DNA from: an uncultured Ruminococcus sp.
GTDB taxonomy: Bacteria; Bacillota_A; Clostridia; Oscillospirales; Ruminococcaceae
Assembly: GCA_937880065.1 (NCBI GenBank)
Contig: CALFMA010000509.1
Coordinates: 1-7,199 of the forward strand
Length of the DNA stretch: 7,199 nt
Direction: 5' to 3'
A program made the translations under genes and the position numbers. Each line of letters begins with the position of its first letter. Position 1 is the first letter of the stretch. Under the pieces are notes generated by a model. It made no database searches. It saw only the letters and a list, made by a program, of their open reading frames with translations, and was not told the origin of the DNA. Of this stretch, positions 5,598-7,199 are shown in pieces.

Positions 5598-6812
5598 TTA
5601 ACTTCTGTAATCGCCGTTTATCTTAACATAGTCATATGTGAGGTCACAGCCCCAAGCAACTGCTGATTCGTTGCCCTCACCTAAATTAATGAGTATCTGA
5701 ATTTCTTCCTCAGCAAGAACAGCCTTTGCAGTTTCCTCGGAGAAGTCCACTACACAGCCCTTTCTGCCAAGTGCAATTGTGCCGCCTGTGGAAGCCATAT
5801 CCACATCAACCTTGCTTATATCAAAATCAGCGTCAGCATATCCTAAAGCACAGTAAATACGTCCTGCATTTGCGTCCTCACCGAAAATCATAGATTTGAG
5901 AAGGCTTGAACAGATAACGGATTTAGCCACGATTTTGGCAGTTTCAGCCTTTGCCGCACCGCTTACAACACATTCAATAAGCTTTGTTGCACCCTCGCCG
6001 TCACGTGCCATCATACGTGCAAGATTGAGCATAATGTTATAAAGTGCATTTGCAAATGATTCGTAATCGCTGTCCTCAGTTACAACTTCCTTGTTGCCTG
6101 CTGTACCCGATGCCATTATGCATACCATATCATTTGTAGATGTATCACCGTCAACGCTTGCCATATTAAGTGTAACCTTAACGCAGTCGCTTAACGCTCT
6201 CTGGAGCATTTCAGCTGAAATTGCAGCGTCAGTTGTGATGAATGTAAGAGTTGTAGCCATATTTGGGTGAATCATACCGCTGCCCTTGAGCATACCGCCC
6301 ATTGTGCAGATTTTTCCGCCCATTTCAAATTCTACAGCAATTTCCTTTGGCTGTGTATCTGTTGTCATAATTGCCTCTAATGCACGGCTGTTTCCGTCAT
6401 ATGTGAGTCCCTCAACAAGTGATTTCATACCATTTGCAATAGGCTCAATGGGAAGTACCTGACCGATAACGCCTGTGGAAGCTACCACAACATCGTTTGC
6501 CTTAACGCCCACTGCCTTTTCAACAAGGCGGCTCATTTCCTCGGCAATCTCACAACCGTTTGCGTTGCAGGTGTTGGCGTTTCCGCTGTTGCAGATCACA
6601 GCACTCGCGTAGCCGTCGGAAATATGCTTTTTGGTAACCGCAAGGGGCGCCCCCTTCACAAGATTGGTGGTGTAAACAGCCGCCGCAGTAGCGCGCTTCT
6701 CGCTGACGATGAGCGAAAGATCGTTTTTGGTGCGGTTCTTGCGAATGCCGCAATGTATTCCGTTTGCTTTATATCCCTTTGCGGCACAAACGCCGCCATC
6801 TATAAATTTCAT
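5598..6812 (-). CDS. argJ: Bifunctional glutamate N-acetyltransferase / ornithine acetyltransferase
   Basis: ArgJ moves the acetyl group from N-acetylornithine to glutamate, releasing ornithine and recycling the acetyl group. Many family members also acetylate glutamate from acetyl-CoA; which type this is cannot be read from sequence. The 404-residue product is full length. The self-cleavage site is HPNMATTLTF (182-191), so the beta chain would start at Thr187, the catalytic nucleophile. The oxyanion-hole segment is STGVIGQ (112-118), KGSGMI is at 176-181, and the family-typical C-terminus ends in DYVKINGDYRS. The ATG at 6812 is favoured over a GTG two codons earlier because AAGGAG sits about 9 bases before the ATG and only about 3 before the GTG. 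That site overlaps the argC stop. The 5' quarter is richer in GC than the rest of the gene. Confidence 0.96.
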   Translation of the reverse strand: MKFIDGGVCAAKGYKANGIHCGIRKNRTKNDLSLIVSEKRATAAAVYTTNLVKGAPLAVTKKHISDGYASAVICNSGNANTCNANGCEIAEEMSRLVEKAVGVKANDVVVASTGVIGQVLPIEPIANGMKSLVEGLTYDGNSRALEAIMTTDTQPKEIAVEFEMGGKICTMGGMLKGSGMIHPNMATTLTFITTDAAISAEMLQRALSDCVKVTLNMASVDGDTSTNDMVCIMASGTAGNKEVVTEDSDYESFANALYNIMLNLARMMARDGEGATKLIECVVSGAAKAETAKIVAKSVICSSLLKSMIFGEDANAGRIYCALGYADADFDISKVDVDMASTGGTIALGRKGCVVDFSEETAKAVLAEEEIQILINLGEGNESAVAWGCDLTYDYVKINGDYRS

Positions 6813-6825
6813 ATTCACGTTCTCC

Positions 6826-7199
6826 TTAAATTACAAGTCCTGTTTTTTCATCCACGCCCAAAAGGATGTTCATATTCTGTATAGCTGCACCCGAGGCGCC
6901 CTTGCCAAGATTATCGAAACGAGCAGTGAGAATGAGTCTATCATCGTTGCCGTGAACACTGATCTTCAGATCATCTCTGCCAGACAAAGCGCAGGCTGAT
7001 AAAAATCCGCTTTCGTCGGTTTCATCGTAGCTCACAAGTCCATCGGTGTAATATTCGACATAGGCTTTGCGAACATCATCAAGAGAGGCGTTGATTTGCG
7101 ACTTGAAGAGAGGTACTGTAACTTCCATTCCGCTATAGAAATCACCAACTATGGGACAGAAGACGGGAGCCGCGGTGATACCGCATATCTTTGCCATTT
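6826..7199 (-). CDS. argC: N-acetyl-gamma-glutamyl-phosphate reductase, C-terminal part (cut by window edge)
   Basis: ArgC reduces N-acetylglutamyl phosphate to the semialdehyde with NADPH. Only the last 124 or so residues are in the window and the frame runs off the right edge; the ATG at 7195-7197 is therefore probably an internal methionine. The family's usual length is about 310-345, so the NADP-binding domain and the catalytic cysteine lie outside. Support comes from the C-terminal signature LTARFDNLGKGASGAAIQNMN followed by LLGVDEKTGLVI, which matches the conserved end of ArgC, and from the position just before argJ. The mid-region reads FCPIVGDFYSGM where many ArgC proteins have a TPHLLPM-like stretch; I take this as a clostridial subtype. 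The stop is TAA at 6826-6828, 13 bases before the argJ start. Confidence 0.92.
   Translation of the reverse strand, partial: MAKICGITAAPVFCPIVGDFYSGMEVTVPLFKSQINASLDDVRKAYVEYYTDGLVSYDETDESGFLSACALSGRDDLKISVHGNDDRLILTARFDNLGKGASGAAIQNMNILLGVDEKTGLVI

Noticed and set aside
1..7199. CRISPR array, tRNA, rRNA or insertion sequence
   Set aside because: No spaced identical repeats of CRISPR length, no tRNA-like cloverleaf and no transposase-like protein were seen on either strand.

Overview
This window is most of an arginine biosynthesis operon, read leftward on the minus strand, from a low-to-moderate GC Firmicute. The protein style resembles Ruminococcus and related Oscillospiraceae. This taxonomic guess rests on recalled protein similarity, purine-rich Shine-Dalgarno sites (AAGGAG, AGGAGG) and about 43% GC in a hand-counted stretch of argJ; no search was run.

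In transcription order, right to left: the C-terminal part of argC (6826-7199, cut by the window edge); argJ (5598-6812); two short paralogous membrane proteins with a bacterial PH-like signature (4963-5556 and 4328-4945); argB (3411-4277); an intergenic patch of about 300 bp with palindromic and heptamer repeats and a good promoter for argD; argD (1948-3114); a small gene coupled to argD that may be a LURP-one/tubby-like protein (1444-1944); a 115-bp spacer with a hairpin; then an argF-like frame (237-1328). The last feature is the 5' part of a gene that looks like an anti-sigma factor (1-223, cut by the window edge).

ArgC, ArgJ, ArgB and ArgD carry glutamate through acetylated intermediates to ornithine, with ArgJ recycling the acetyl group. 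ArgF would then make citrulline. The genes are tightly packed, and several ribosome binding sites lie in or next to the preceding stop codon, which suggests co-transcription and translational coupling. A second promoter appears to restart transcription at argD.

The most striking feature is at the left end. The argF frame is normal through the SMG-loop region (DVWASMGQE), but near position 555-575 it switches in frame to the C-terminal half of an ECF-type sigma factor, including the region 4 helix-turn-helix. It has lost the C-terminal HCLP segment of ornithine carbamoyltransferase. The presumed anti-sigma gene follows directly, as expected for a sigma/anti-sigma pair. This is either a real deletion fusion or an assembly chimera; the sequence alone cannot decide. 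Second in interest is the insertion of three unrelated small genes into the arg operon.
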